In this document: positions 22,116 through 34,200 of the stretch, in pieces
Position numbering within the stretch: the first letter of the stretch is position 1
Layout of the letters: each line of letters starts with the position of its first letter
Assembly: GCA_037974965.1 (NCBI GenBank)
Contig: JBBPFI010000017.1
Location: 186,001-250,000, forward strand
Origin: Dacryopinax spathularia
Taxonomy: Eukaryota > Basidiomycota > Dacrymycetes > Dacrymycetales > Dacrymycetaceae
Reading direction: 5' to 3'
DNA: 64,000 nt
Made by a program: the position numbers and the translations under genes
Notes under the pieces: model-generated
Told to the model about the DNA's origin: nothing
Database searches by the model: none
The model's input: only the letters and a program-made list of their open reading frames with translations

Positions 22116-22613
22116 TCAACTCCACTCCCACTCCACCCCATCCCCCCTCGCCGCCTCCCTCAACCTCCCCCCCTCCACCCTCCCCATCCCCCCCAACACC
22201 CTCCTAGCCGCCTCACTCCTCCCCAGCAACCCCCCCAGCCCACGAGGGACGACCTGCCACCAAACGCCCCACCTATCCCTCACCCATCCTCCTCTCTCCT
22301 CCTCTCCCCCACCCTCCTTCACAAGCCTCTCCCAGATGGCGTCCAGCTCAGCTTGGGACGAGCAGAGGATTTGCAGTGAGGTGCTGGAGGTGAGCTGGGA
22401 TGGGAGGCCGGGGAGGGCCGAGAAGAGGGTGATATGGTGGTGCTGGGAGGAGAGGGAGATTGTAGCGTGTTGGGGGGAGGAAATGAGGATCTGGCTGGTG
22501 GGGAGGAGGGAGGTGTAGAGCGCTGCGGCGGCTTCGATGGAGCCGGGGGGGAGGACGAGGAATGTTGAGATTTGTGGGCCTTCGGCTGATGATGGGTTGG
22601 TGGGGGTGGACAT
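22116..22613 (-). CDS. PhnB-like / VOC-fold protein (3-demethylubiquinone methyltransferase-like domain)
   Basis: A 165-residue intronless frame from the ATG at 22613 (MSTPTNPSSAEGPQISTFLV). The order STFLVLPPGSIEAAAALYTS, LLPTSQI, SQAELDAIWERLVKEGGGEE, GWVRDRWGVWWQVVPRGL and LLGRSEAARRVLGGM fits the PF06983 PhnB-like family (F..G..EEA..FY.S.FP.S, then GWL.D..G.SWQVVP). The family belongs to the vicinal-oxygen-chelate superfamily, but the metal ligands of true glyoxalases are generally absent and the reaction is not known. In-frame upstream ATGs at 22715 and 22772 region would add a Gln/Thr-rich leader; the chosen start gives the family length. It is divergent from the next gene. Confidence 0.75.
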   Translation of the reverse strand: MSTPTNPSSAEGPQISTFLVLPPGSIEAAAALYTSLLPTSQILISSPQHATISLSSQHHHITLFSALPGLPSQLTSSTSLQILCSSQAELDAIWERLVKEGGGEEERGGWVRDRWGVWWQVVPRGLGGLLGRSEAARRVLGGMGRVEGGRLREAARGDGVEWEWS

Positions 22614-23234
22614 GCTGCTTTTAATTTGCTGAGGGACAAGTCTGAGGCGGTCTTTTGTTGGGGAAGAGGGTGCTGTTGTTTGAGGCTGGAGAAGGGTGTT
22701 ATGTAGACATTGCATGCCAAGCATCCTCAGACGCCTCTCAGAGCCGGAACAGTCACGACTGCATTGAGCCAAGGCGTACAGTCACTCGTAGGTCAGGCGT
22801 TCAGTAGACTCCACATTGATGGGAGGATCACGAGACCCGACAGAGCTAGCCACCACCTGAACGTTAGGAGTAGCAGAGTCTATCCGGTGTTGATGTTTGC
22901 AACGATAGTAAACTCAGCACTAGCGACAGTCTGAGAAGCCGCAACGGACCGCGAATCAGTCATTCGCTCGCCCGCCACAGCCCGTCCACGGAAATTAGAG
23001 CAAGATTCACCAGCAGACTCGTAACAAGTAGTCGAGGCTAGTTAGAAGACCGTGCAATGCAGCTTTTTTATGGTCACGATTTAGGACCAGGGTGGAGAGT
23101 GGTTGTCATTGTCATCGTCGTCAGCAAGACAGCGCGCATCATAGCGCGGAACCTTTCCCCTCTCTGCAACTTTTCCCCATCCACCTCACTTCGCCTACCC
23201 AACCAAACCAACTCCGAATAAAAACGAGCGAACA
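22614..23234. promoter_or_regulatory. Divergent intergenic region (PhnB-like / small protein)
   Basis: Both neighbouring genes are transcribed away from this 621-base stretch, so it should hold two promoters. A plus-strand AATAAAAAC run just before 23235 is too close to the ATG to be a standard TATA position. No gene is seen inside. Confidence 0.4.
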
Positions 23235-23580
23235 ATGCCTCCAACCCGCTCGAAACCCCGCACCACAAAACCCAGCCTCAAGTCATCCGCCTTAGGCAAC
23301 AAACCGCCCCCTCGCGCACCCCAGAAACCGAAGAAACGCTCCCTTCCGCGAGGTGCTGAGAAAGCGAGAGCTGCGGCGTTGAGGGAGGAACTGGATGGGA
23401 GCGTTCAAGGCTTGTATGACGTGAGTCTCTCTCTCGAACTCTAGATAATATGAAACTGATGTTGGAGAGCAGATACGGCCGAGTGGACCGAGCAATGGGG
23501 ACGGGAAGAGCGAGGTGGATGAGGTTGAGAGACTCGGAGTGCGGGATGTGCAGGTTGGGTTGGAGAAGCTGAAAGCCTGA
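23235..23580 (+). CDS. Small basic hypothetical protein, two exons
   Basis: Exon 1 (ATG 23235) encodes a basic Pro/Lys-rich start (KPKKRSLPRGAEKARAAALR, EELDGSVQGLYD). The donor GTGAGT and the acceptor GGAGAGCAG remove about 52 bases, and the frame goes on as IRPSGPSNGDGKSEVDEVER, LGVRDVQVGLEKLKA to a TGA at 23578-23580. The product is about 98 residues: a basic tail and two short amphipathic helices with heptad-like leucines, as in small subunits of nuclear complexes. I do not recognise the family. The conserved-looking splice and codon pattern support a real gene. Confidence 0.6.
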
Positions 23581-23868
23581 CAACTTGAAGCCTGGAATTC
23601 GCGTTACATCCCTTCTCTTTTCCCTTGTGGGGCATACCGAGCAGTTATGATACCCCTTCGATAATGTAATACCCAATCGATCATTGTGATATTGTCAATT
23701 GTTAAGAATGACAATGACGCCATCCCTCCCCTCACCTTCAGGGCAAAAGCTCATCGCGCGACCCTTGTCCAGCTCGGCCGATCATCCCTCCGCCCTCCAT
23801 CCCTTCGTACCGCCCACGCTAACCTACCTCCAGCGCTAAAGCCTCGAGTGTCTAATCTGACATTGATA

Positions 23869-26149
23869 ATGCCCAAACCGAGGTTGGACCTCACCCTTTA
23901 CCTCGTTACGGGGCGCGAGCTTCTGCCCGCTGGAAAGGTCCGTCTTCTCCACTTCCTCGTCCTCCTTTTCACTGCGAGTCAGCGAGAGGAGCTGTGGCTG
24001 ATGGGGTTCGGGGTAGGACTACTATGAATCGCTCGAAGAGGTGAGCCCGGCCCACGGACTGGTGGATAGGGAGCTCAGGAAGGTGCTGATTTGAATTGGT
24101 TGTCTGGCGGGTGTAGGCACTGCAGGGAGGGGTCACGCTTGTGCAGGTTAGGGAGAAGAAGGCTGATACTGCTGAGGTTCGTCCTCTTCCCCTCTTCCCC
24201 TTATCTCTTCTGCCTCCTCCGGAAGCACGGAGCGGGAAGCAGGATCAGGGCTGACATGAATGCAGTTCCTGGAGATCGCGCTGAAGACGATCGAGATATG
24301 TAACAAGGTGCGTCGCCCGCCTCATTGCTTCCATTGCCAGGTTGATGCTAAAGAGCAGAGCAGTACAACGTCCCCGTCCTCATAAACGACCGCATCGACA
24401 TCGCGCTCGCCTCCCGCGCCGCCGGCGTCCACCTCGGTCAAACCGACATGCCCATCCACATCGCCCGCTCCCTCCTTCCCCCGGACTCGATCATAGGGAT
24501 CTCAGCCGGCAACGTCGACGAGGCCCGGAAGGCGAGGGAAGCAGGAGCGGACTATGTGGGGATTGGAGCGCTCTGGTGGACGGAGAGTAAGCAGCTTGTT
24601 AAGGATGTGCTGGGGGTGAGGGGCGTGGGGCCGCTGTTGGATGTTTTGGATGGCAGCCCAACGCGGGCGGTGGGGATCGGTGCGTGCTCTTCTTCTACCT
24701 CCCATCCACCTGACTGTGACTGCTGGATTGCGGAGTGATGGGCTGATGAGTGGTATGATAGCGGGAATCAAATCCACCAACGTCCTCCGCACCCTCCATG
24801 GCGCCGTCGGCCCCAATTCCTCAAGGACACTAGATGGCGTAGCAGTAATAAGCGAAATAATGGCCTCCCCCACACCCAGGGAAGCAGCCGCAAAGCTCAA
24901 GAGGCTCGTCACCGCTTTCCTGAAGTCAAAGCCGGAGATTATCACTTTCGCTTCGGGGCCGAGGACGCCGGAGGGGGTTGTGGAGGGTGTCGTTGGGCTG
25001 ATGGGGGTTATTAGGGAGCAGGGACCTATTATTCATCGTGCGTTTCTCTCCCCTTCTCGACAGTCCTACCCCGAGGTAGGTAGACATAAGTCCGCTGACG
25101 CGGAATGCAGAGATAACGAACAACGTGACCATCAACTCGCTCGCAAACGTGACCATCGCCCTCCGCGCCAGCCCAATAATGGCGACCACCCCCGCCGAAA
25201 TGGAAGACCTCTCCCACCTCGGCAGCGCCCTCCTAATAAACTTCGGTACAATAACCGACAAAGCCGGCATGCTCGCTGCCGGGCACCACTACAACCTCGC
25301 GCGCAAACCCGTCGTATTTGATCCTGTCGGGGTGGGGGCGACCGGGTTTCGAAGGGCCGCGGCGAGGGAGGTGATGGGGACGTGGCAGGCGACGGTGATT
25401 AAGGGGAATAAGGGCGAGGTGGGGGCGTTGTTCGGGAGTAGGGAGGTCGAGAGCCGGGGGGTGGATAGTGGGAAACAGGCGTTTAGGGATCCGGCGAGGG
25501 TCGTGAGGGAGTTGGCGAGGCGGGAACGTACGTCCTCCGCAACTTCGTATCCCTCTCCTTACATCCTTCTGCTTCTGCTTCTTATTACCTCTTCTCTTCG
25601 ACATTGCCTGTCCTTCCTTCTGCTCCGCCGGAACATATACTAACCGTTGAATAGGCTGCGTAGTAGTAATGACGGGCGCACAGGACTACATCTCCGACGG
25701 CAGCTCCGTCCTCCGCCTATGCAACGGCCACCCGCTGTTGGAAGACATAACAGGCGCGGGGTGCATGGTCGGCTCGTGCGTTGCTGCGTTTTGTGCTGCT
25801 GCGCGGTTGGCTGTGCCGGTGCCGGAACCGGGGGAGGAGGAAGAGGAGGAGGACGGGAGGTTGGTGAGGGGGGATATGTTGGTTGGTGCTGTTGGAGGGT
25901 GAGTTATCTTAAATCACTAGTCCTTTCCTTCTTCCTCTGAGTCCTCTTCTTGTCCTGCTGTTTTGTTTTGCTTGGGGAATGTATGGCTGATGAGCTGATA
26001 GTGTGCTGGCATTGTCAATCGCTTCGGAGCTCGCGGCGGCACGGGAAGACGTAAAAGGCTCGGGCACGTTCCTCCCGGCGTTGATTGACGAAGTGTACAA
26101 CCTTACGCCAGAGAAAATAAGGGAGAGGGCGAAGGTCGAGGTGCTATGA
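23869..26149 (+). CDS. THI6: Bifunctional thiamine-phosphate synthase / hydroxyethylthiazole kinase
   Basis: The enzyme has an N-terminal ThiE domain and a C-terminal ThiM domain. Exon 1 (ATG 23869) gives DLTLYLVTGRELLPAGK. A 24-base micro-exon (24017-24040) gives DYYESLEE. Then follow ALQGGVTLVQVREKKADTAE, FLEIALKTIEICNK and YNVPVLINDRIDIALASRAA, with GVHLGQTDMP, GISAGNVDEA and GADYVGIGALWWTESK, the phosphate-binding TIM-barrel motifs. The ThiM half reads ITNNVTINSLANVTIALRAS, then PIMATTPAEMEDL, KPVVFDPVGVGATGFRR, VIKGNKGEVGALFG, VVMTGAQDYISDG and ITGAGCMVGSCVAAF with the kinase GAGC catalytic motif. The last exon ends at 26149. It makes thiamine phosphate from the HMP and thiazole moieties and salvages thiazole. 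I looked for a TPP riboswitch in the 5' region and introns and saw none. Confidence 0.95.
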
Positions 26150-27085
26150 TGAAGGAACGGAAGAATAGAGAAAATCAACTATTTAATCTAGACATCATGC
26201 AAGTTCTTGCATCTTGGGCCGGACGGTTCTTGAAGTTAATTCGGGCGGAAAGAAAGCTGACAATGAAGGTCTTGTGAGCTGGTCAGCGGAAGTCAGCATC
26301 TGTGTCTCGCCCTGGACCACTCTGGAATTTGTTTTCCAAAAGAAAAGGAGTACCGGCACGGCGCCGCGCCCATTCTGGCTTTTCACTTTCACGGTTAACT
26401 TACTGGATTCCTCTTTATTGCCAATTCCGGTAATCCTTCTCCGAGACCATCATCGAACAACGGGACGATCGCCCTTGTCACTCTATTCGAGACCTACGGT
26501 ACCGCCTCTTCGCGAGTTAAGAACGAGCTCCATCCTTTTCCTCTCCACGTAGAATCGGGAAAGAGTAAGGACATACCTCCGCGAGGCCACGGAGTAAACA
26601 AGTTACCCCTTCCGTCCGCACCGCAGATTCGCTGCTTCTCACACATTCCAGACTCCCAGAACCCTGACAATCGCGCTCGTCCCGGCCTATCACGAACACG
26701 GACACGATCACGATCCAAATCAAGACCGACTCGCTGGCACCAACAAAGGGGGATCAGACCACCGCGGCACCCCAACCACCAAACCGGCTCGCTCGCTCCT
26801 TGAGTCCGAATTGCCTATCTGGGCTAGAGAGAAGGAGCAGGCGAGATGTCGCCCGAAGTTGATGGCGTGTGGCGCCCATTGTCCTCTGCTCAGTGAGTGT
26901 GAGGTGGCGGCAAGAGCCCCTATAAGCGCTCGTCCCATCACCCTACCGCTACCGTCTCGTCAGCTGCTGGTTGCTGCGCCATCGTCCTCGCGCGCCTTAC
27001 TGCACAGCTGCTCATCTGACCGAGGACAGCGATAACAGACGGTTAGCGTGCTTGGGAGAGTGAGGAGAGAGGAGAGAGGACAGCC
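26150..27085. other. Promoter and 5' leader region of arrestin-like copy 2
   Basis: No gene is seen in this 0.94 kb. Minus-strand frames exist but carry no recognisable domain. A purine-rich GAGAGGAGAGAGGA run lies directly before the ATG at 27086, probably part of the 5' UTR. Confidence 0.35.
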
Positions 27086-29609
27086 ATGGCGACATACGCC
27101 TACGCTTGGTCAACCCCCCAACTAAGGCATCCGAACGACGTCAAACCCTCCCCAGCTATCCTCCTACCCACTGCCTCATCCCGCACAGCCAGGCTAACAC
27201 TAATGGACGACGACCCCCCTCCTCCTGCTCCTCCTCTTCCCCACCCACGCTCGACCGCGAATGGAACAGTGAATGGGAGAGACGCGCAGAGGTCGAGGTC
27301 GGGGTCGCGGTCGGGGACGGAACATGAGTTCTCTACCCGGGTAGGAGGACGACCGGTGTTGAGCTTGAGTTGCTCGAGTCGAGCGGTGGTGGGGAAACAT
27401 AGGCCGGTGTGGTTTGATGGGGATGTCATTAGGGGCGGTGGGTGCTGTGCACTATCCACTTTCACGGATTTGCTGATGAGCGTATTGGGTGGGGTGAATA
27501 GGTGTGCAGTTGATGTTGCATAAACCGACTTATGTGGAGGAAGTTACGTTTCGGGTGGGTGATTCTGCTGCTTGCTTCTTAGGCTGCTACGCTCTTTCGG
27601 CTTGAGGATATTCTGAATGCTGACTGGGGTTTGTGTGGGCAGGTCAGAGGCCGGATCGCCCCTCCCCAAACAGGTCAACCCGACATCTTCTGGTCCACCC
27701 ACTCCGTCCTCTGGTCCTCCTCCTCCTCCCCTTCCTCTCCCAGCCCAACATCCCCAACAAGCCCTTCACCGTCCTCTCCAACCTCCCCCACCTCATCATC
27801 CCGTTTCTCCTTCTCCCCCTCCTCCCCCTCTTCGCCTACTTCCAAAGCCAAACGTAACTCCTTGAAAGCACTCCTGCCTCTACGGACTACGACGCTCCCA
27901 GCGGGGAACTACAATTTCCCCCTCGCCCTCCAGCTCCCTATCCAAGTCCAAGTCCATGTACCTGGACAACCAGAAAAGGAAAAGGATAACGATAAGGAAA
28001 GGGAGAGGGAAGTGAGGCTCCCGCCGAGTTTTTCGAGGAAGGACCCGCCTGCGCTTGTGGAGTATGAGATTATGGTCGTTGCCCATCGGGGGATCTTGCG
28101 GGAAGCATATACGTGCGTCCCCTCTTTCTCTCTCACCCCCCCAACTTTTCAATTCCACGCACTCCCACTTCCATACGTACTTCCACCTTCAAGACCCTAC
28201 CCTATGTCCTGAAGCTTTCCTCGGGTTCAGGTGGGAAAAACGTATGCTGACTAGCATATATGCGCGCGTGTAGGCTAATCGTACCATTCGTATTCCTCCC
28301 CCGCTCCTCACCCCAATACCCGCTCGGCCGTCCGCACCTCAGCACAGGCGGGACACTCTCCATCGAACGCAGCCCAACCGCAGAAGAAGCAGAAGAAGCA
28401 GGAACAGAGTCGTTCGACTCTACTACATCCAGGCTCTCTCTGCCCTCAAGCTCAGGTGCATCACCTGTGTCTCCTGTGTCTCCCGTCTCGTCAGCATCCC
28501 CTACTACCCCGGGCACATACACGGGCGAAATCCGCCTTCCAACCCCTATCCTCCCGCCTCAGCCGCCCTCAGAGCCCGAGCTTCAGCTTGGGAGACACGG
28601 ATATGGACGAGTCTCGCTTGAAGCTGCTGCGCTCGTTATGACCGGGACGATCTTCTCACACCTGGGGGTTTCGGTTAGGGCGAGGCTTTTGTTGCCTGTT
28701 CCGTTGATATATGCTAGGGGGCATGCGATACGGGGTAGGCTTGTCCTCACTTCGGGACATGGGGAGCGACCCGGCTACGGTGATTACACGAGGCTCGAAT
28801 CAGCAGACCCAGCAGCAGAGGCGGTGAATGGGCGAGAAGCGCACCAAGGGGAAGCAGAAGCCGAAGGCCAAGGGGCAGGAGGCGGCGAAATCGAGGAGGT
28901 GGATGAAGCACAAAAAGCACTCCAGATGGCCCTAGACCTCTTTTCCGCCCCGGGAGCCATCGACATCCAACTCGAACAATGGGTCACCCCTCCCTCCGGA
29001 GGGAAATGGAAGGACGTCCTTTCCACCGGGGAAGTCTCTCTACGGAGGGACCCCTTGCCCTTGCCTACGCGGCCTCAAGCAGAGATGAGTGCGAACGTGG
29101 ACCGGGATCTTGGGGCACCTCAACGGACTGTGAGCAGGGATCTGGGCAGCTTGGACTGGGAGGATGAGAGTCTGTTTGAAGGGGTGGAGGACCCGAGTCC
29201 AGGGTACGAGCCTTTCGAGCTGCAGGCGCTGCAAGCTGCGCCGTCGCATCAACCCAGTCCCCTTGCCCCGATTCAGGAAGCAGAACCGAACCCCGCACCC
29301 CAACCCAGTCCAAGAACAAGGCCGAGAAAAGGAACCCGCACACTGGAGCTGACGATCCCCATCCCCCGCCAGACAAAGCCTTCATTCTCGTTCCCCTCAC
29401 CAAGTTTCACGCTCCAGCATTCAGTGGCGGTCTATTTCCGGCCTGTGGGGTTCATGCTTGATCCTCCGGCTGCTGGGGCTTCGCGCTCGACGAGGAGGGG
29501 AGGGGGGAGTGGAGAGGGGAGGGGAGAAGAGGGTGGGAGTGGAGAGGGGGAGGGGATGAAGTTGGGCTTGAGGGTGAGGGTTGTTACGGATCGGGTTTTG
29601 CTGGACTAG
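27086..29609 (+). CDS. Arrestin-like protein, copy 2
   Basis: The ATG at 27086 starts MATYAYAWSTPQLRHPND. After a disordered stretch comes RPVLSLSCSSRAVVGKHRPV, WFDGDVI, then two short introns around the small exon VQLMLHKPTYVEEVTFR. The next exon reads VRGRIAPPQTGQPDIFWSTH, a Ser/Pro-rich loop, RTTTLPAGNYNFPLALQLPI and ALVEYEIMVVAHRGILREAY. After an intron at about 28112-28272 the frame goes on as RLIVPFVFLPRSSPQYPLGR and a C-terminal arrestin fold (VSVRARLLLPVPLIYARGHA, ELTIPIPRQTKPSFSF, FTLQHSVAVYFRPVGFM) to LGLRVRVVTDRVLLD. It is about 700 residues, longer than copy 1 at 11 kb because of Ser/Pro/Glu-rich insertions. No PPxY motif was seen. Adaptor function in membrane-protein traffic is the family expectation only. 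Confidence 0.8.
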
Positions 29610-30062
29610 GCTGGCGCTGAGCAGCGACACGTCGAGCCGGTTGGAAAGGAGAAACATGGAACGATGAGAGGTGCACCTCCCACGCCCGCTCGAGGTCCAT
29701 CTCGCGACATACAGCTGCGGAAAGTGGCCGGGCTCCATGCCTCGCAGAGTGGAGGATGAAGACTACCTTAGTTGCGCGGACCACCATACGCTAAATTGTT
29801 CTCTCGGTTGGGTTGGCTGCTCGACTGGCTGTAGTTCCCGAGATGGCGGGCGCATATGCGCTGGGTTATGGGGCTTGTGTTTTTATGCTTATTTTTGGGT
29901 TCTATGCCGATGGATGTTGTATCAGATACAAAATACAAAAGCTTAGTGCCACCTTGCTCTAGCCGTAGCGCTTGCATGAGAAACGCAAGTCGTACATCAC
30001 GCGGGCCATTCTGACGAGATTGAAGTACACCAACACTTCCGGTAATTGTGCTCAGCACGTAC
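29610..30062. other. Convergent intergenic region
   Basis: It lies between the stops of two convergent genes (arrestin-like copy 2 and SDR). It should hold both 3' UTRs. No gene or repeat seen. Confidence 0.4.
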
Positions 30063-30828
30063 TCAGAACATCGACTGCCCACCATCGATACTAATCGTCT
30101 GCCCCGTCACCCACCCACTCTTCTCACTAACAAAAAACATGACGCCGTTAGCGATATCCTCCGGCGCTCCCAACCTCCTCGTAGCCACCCTATCCAGAAT
30201 CCTCTGCTGTCCCTCAGGTCCATAACTCTCCCACTGAGCGATACTAGTCGGATTGGACAGTATAAACCCAGGGGCGATGTTGTTCACCGTTATGCCGTAC
30301 GGCCCCAATTCATGCGCCATCTGCCTCGAGAACCCAATTTGCCCGGCTTTTGCGCTTGTGTACGCTTGGATCCCCGTCAGGCTCACGCTCCTCCCTGCCC
30401 CGGAAGAGATATTGACGATCCGTCCCCATCCGCGTTTCTTCATCCCCGGCGCCACGGCCCTAGTGCAGAGAAAAGCGCTCTTAAGGTTGGCATCGATGAC
30501 GGCGGACCACATCTCATCCGTCACTTCCTCAATGGGGTGATGCACCTGTCCACATACGCCGCCGGCGCAGTTGACGAGGATGTCGATCTCCCCTGGCTCG
30601 AGGGTGGCGATGTAGCTGTTCACGGCTTGGGAGGAGGTCAGGTCGCATTGCGCTTTGTCGATGCGGTGGACTGTGCACCCGGCGGATTGGAGAGCGTCGG
30701 CGATGGATGCGCCGATGCCCATTGCTGTGCCGGTTACGATGGCTACTTTGCCGGAGAGGCTGCCTGGGGAGCACTGGTCCAGTGTGATATGGGGATATTA
30801 TAGGGAGATTCGTACCTTCAGCTGCCAT
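30063..30828 (-). CDS. Short-chain dehydrogenase/reductase
   Basis: A 13-base first exon (ATG at 30828, encoding MAAE and one base) is followed by a 52-base intron (30764-30815). The frame goes on as GSLSGKVAIVTGTAMGIGAS with the TGxxxGIG NAD(P) motif of the Rossmann fold. Then come DILVNCAGGVCGQVHHP (NAG-type motif), RIVNISSGAGRSVSLTG with the catalytic Ser, YTSAKAG with the YxxxK pair, and ELGPYGITVNNIAPGFIL. The C-terminus WVTGQTISIDGGQSMF ends at 30063. The length (about 238 residues) is that of classical FabG-like SDRs. Substrate unknown. It is divergent from YSH1. Confidence 0.92.
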
Positions 30829-31268
30829 GCTCGCTTGCTAAGGAGAGGATGTCAAGGTCGCGGTGATTGTCGTACGTAGATAGCAGAGCAGATCAAAGTA
30901 GCTGGCCAGCAAGGCTGGAGATCATCGTCCTTATCAGCATCGTTTATGAAGAAGCCTGTTGAGACCCGCAGAAGCCGCACAGGAGGCGTGAGCGGATATC
31001 ACAGTTCATCGGCATCCAAAATCTCGGCGCCGCTCGACGTCGGCCGGACCGAAACTGCCTGCCGCCCCGACGTCGGCGTACTACTGGTCGCCGTCACGAA
31101 CCGACTGAACAAGCGCCCGTTCGAGGCCGAAGAAAGCCAATCAGTCCGACCTTCCTATTCCGGACATTCGGGGGATCTGCTTCCGGCCAACTTCTGCTTT
31201 GAGCACTGGACTTGGGAAAGTCGCGACGCAGTCATTCCAGCCCAGCCCAGACGACGTCTGTGCAGAAA
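30829..31268. promoter_or_regulatory. Divergent promoter region (SDR / YSH1)
   Basis: 440 bases separate the SDR start from the YSH1 ATG. The segment 31015-31090 contains repeated GACGTCGGC/CGACGTCGG motifs. No TATA box is obvious on either side. Confidence 0.4.
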
Positions 31269-34200
31269 ATGGCCACTTCGCTCACCGAGCCAAAGCTTTC
31301 TATAACTCTCCTCGGAGCAGGACAGGAAGTGGGCAGATCATGTTGCGTCATCCAGCATGCGGGCATAACGGTCGTATGCGACGCCGGTGTGCACCCAGCG
31401 TTTCATGGAATGGCAGCTCTGCCATTTATTGATGATTTGGACTGGAGCACCGTTGATGCTCTTCTCATTACTCAGTATGTGCGAGTGAACTGTTGGAGAC
31501 AAGTGTGGCTGACTGTGATGGTGTTTGTGATGGATAGTTTTCATCTGGATCATGCGGCTAGCTTGACGTATATTATGGAGAAGACCAACTTCAAGGACGG
31601 GAAGGGGAAGGTGTACATGACCCATCCGACGAAGGCGGTCTACAGGTTGATGATGCAGGACTACGTGCGGATGAGGTGCGTCCTCTCTACCTCCTCCTAT
31701 CTCATATGCTCTAATGCCGTCTGTTCGCAGTGCTGCACAATCAACATCTGCCCCACCGCTCTTCACCCCTCTCGATCTGAGCATCACCCTCCCCCTCATT
31801 AATGCCGTCTCTTTCGCCACTACAACAACCGTCATCCCCGGCTTGTCATTTACGCCATACCCCGCCGGTCATGTGCTGGGAGCATCGATGTTCTTGATCC
31901 AGCTTGCCGACCTCCGAATCCTATACACGGGCGACTACTCGCGAGAAGAAAGCCGACATCTCGTTCGCGCGGAAGTACCGCCGGGAGCGGGCATAGACGT
32001 TCTCATAATCGAGAGTACGTTCGGAGTGCAGAGTACAGAAGGAAGGAGAGAAAAGGAAGAACGATTCACCTGTGCGTCTCCCCACCACGCTGAGTATATA
32101 CAGCGTTTTGATGACGAGACGTGTCCAGCACTCATACATCGGATATTGATGCGGGGCGGACATGTCCTCATGCCTGTGTTTGCTGTTGGTGGTGCACAGG
32201 AACTGTTACTGATCCTAGACGACTACTTCGAGAAACATCCCGAGCTGCACAAGTTCCCCATCTACTACGCCTCTGCCCTAGCCCGAAAATGCATGGCCGT
32301 ATACCAGGTACCTACACCCCTTCCTCCCTTCCCCCCAAACGCGCATATATGCTAACAGAACGACGCAGGGTTACGTCCACGTAATGAACAACAACATCCG
32401 CCAGCGGTTCGCGAACAACCAGAACCCGTTCGTGTTCAAGCACGTCTCGCACATCCCGCGCTCGAGCGGCTGGGAGAAAAAGATCGGCGAGGGCCCGCCG
32501 TGCGTCATCCTCGCTAGTCCGGGGATGATGCAGAGCGGTGCGAGCCGGGAGCTGCTCGAGATGTGGGCGCCGGATCGGAGGAACGGGGTCGTCATTACGG
32601 GGTATTCGGTCGAGGGGAGTATGGCTCGGGTGAGTGATTCTTCTCTTTCTTGGTTGTTGGACCGCGGGTGCGGGAGGAGAGGGGCTGGATGCGCTGCGCG
32701 GAATGGGGGAAAAGAGTATCATTGTATGCAGGACGTTTGCAATGCCATTCTTTTTGCCCTCCTTGGCCCCGCTCTTCCATTACAACCACGCGCCGCTTGC
32801 AAATCCCCGCTACCCCTGTTGTCCCTCCCCTCCCCTCCGTCTCACATTTCCCAAACTGCGAGCGTCCCACGCTGACGGCTTGGACAGACGATAATGACCG
32901 AACCGGACGAGATACCCTCCATGAAAGGCCCGCCTATCCCCCTCCGGTGCACGGTCGACAACATCTCCTTCTCCGCGCATGTAGACTATGCCCAGAACAG
33001 GGAGTTCATTGAGGCTATTGGTGCGCAGCATGTCGTACGTCCCTTTCCCCCAACTCTAATTCTCTCTGCTTCTCTCCGCTTCTCTCCGCTTTACTTCTCT
33101 GCACTCGTAGCTCGAGCTCACGGTATGTTCTCGCAGGTCCTGGTGCACGGCGAACAATCCCAGATGTTCCGGCTGAAATCCGCGCTCCAAGCTGGTTATA
33201 AAGAAAGGAACGAGCACATAACCATCCACACTCCCAAGAACTGCGAGCCTCTCGAGCTCATCTTCCGGGGCGAGCGCGTAGCAAAGGCCATCGGCACCCT
33301 CGCTGAAAAGGCCCCACAATCCGGTTCACAACTCTCGGGCCTGCTCGTCTCCAAGGACTTTACATATACGTTGCTTGATCCGAGGGACCTGAGGGACTTT
33401 ACTGGGTTGAGCACGAGCACTATTTTGCAGAAACAGAGGATGTGTATCCCTGGTATTACTTGGGAACTCGTGAAGTGGCATTTGGAGGGTCTGTTCGGGG
33501 CGGTGACGGAGGGCGCGGATGCGGAGGGGATACGGACGATGCGTGTTATGGGTGTCTTAGACGTAAAGGGGGTAAGTAACGATTCTCTGGATCCTTCTTC
33601 TTTGGGGTGAATCGAGTTGCGGAGCTGGAGCTGATACTGGAATAGATGAGAGAGGGGTTGAAGCAGGAGACGGACCCGACACAGGCGGAGAGTGGGTTTC
33701 CGGGAGGGTATATCGTCTTGGAGTGGGTTGCGAGTGGGAGTAACGACATGATTGCCGATGCGGCTATGGCGCTCATTCACGGGATCGACACTAGTCCCGC
33801 TTCGGTCAAGCGTTCGTCCAAACTCTATCATCTCCCCATTCGCTGATTTGTGCTGACCTCGTGGTAGTAACGGCCCAGCGACATACCCATGCAGATCATG
33901 AGCGCGAGAAGGAAGATCCCAAGGTGGCTGCTGCACATCGACTGACTCAGCTGGTCGAGTTCCTCGAACTGTACTTTGGGGAGGTCCAGTTCCTGGATGC
34001 TCAAGGGAAAGAGATGGACGAGGATGAGGATGAGGAGGGCCTTGAGCTCACTGAGCCGGCGTTACGAGTGCGCTTGGACGAGCAGTATGCTGATATCAAC
34101 CTTATCACTATGGTATGCCCTTGTCGCTCCTCCCACGGACCTGATCTTGACCCATCAATTCTAGACCGTCAAATCGGCATCGCAATCGCTGAGGAGAAGG

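Noticed and set aside
23581-24016. Possible TPP riboswitch before or in the first intron of THI6
   Set aside because: The conserved CUGAGA and the long downstream helix motif of fungal TPP riboswitches were not found.
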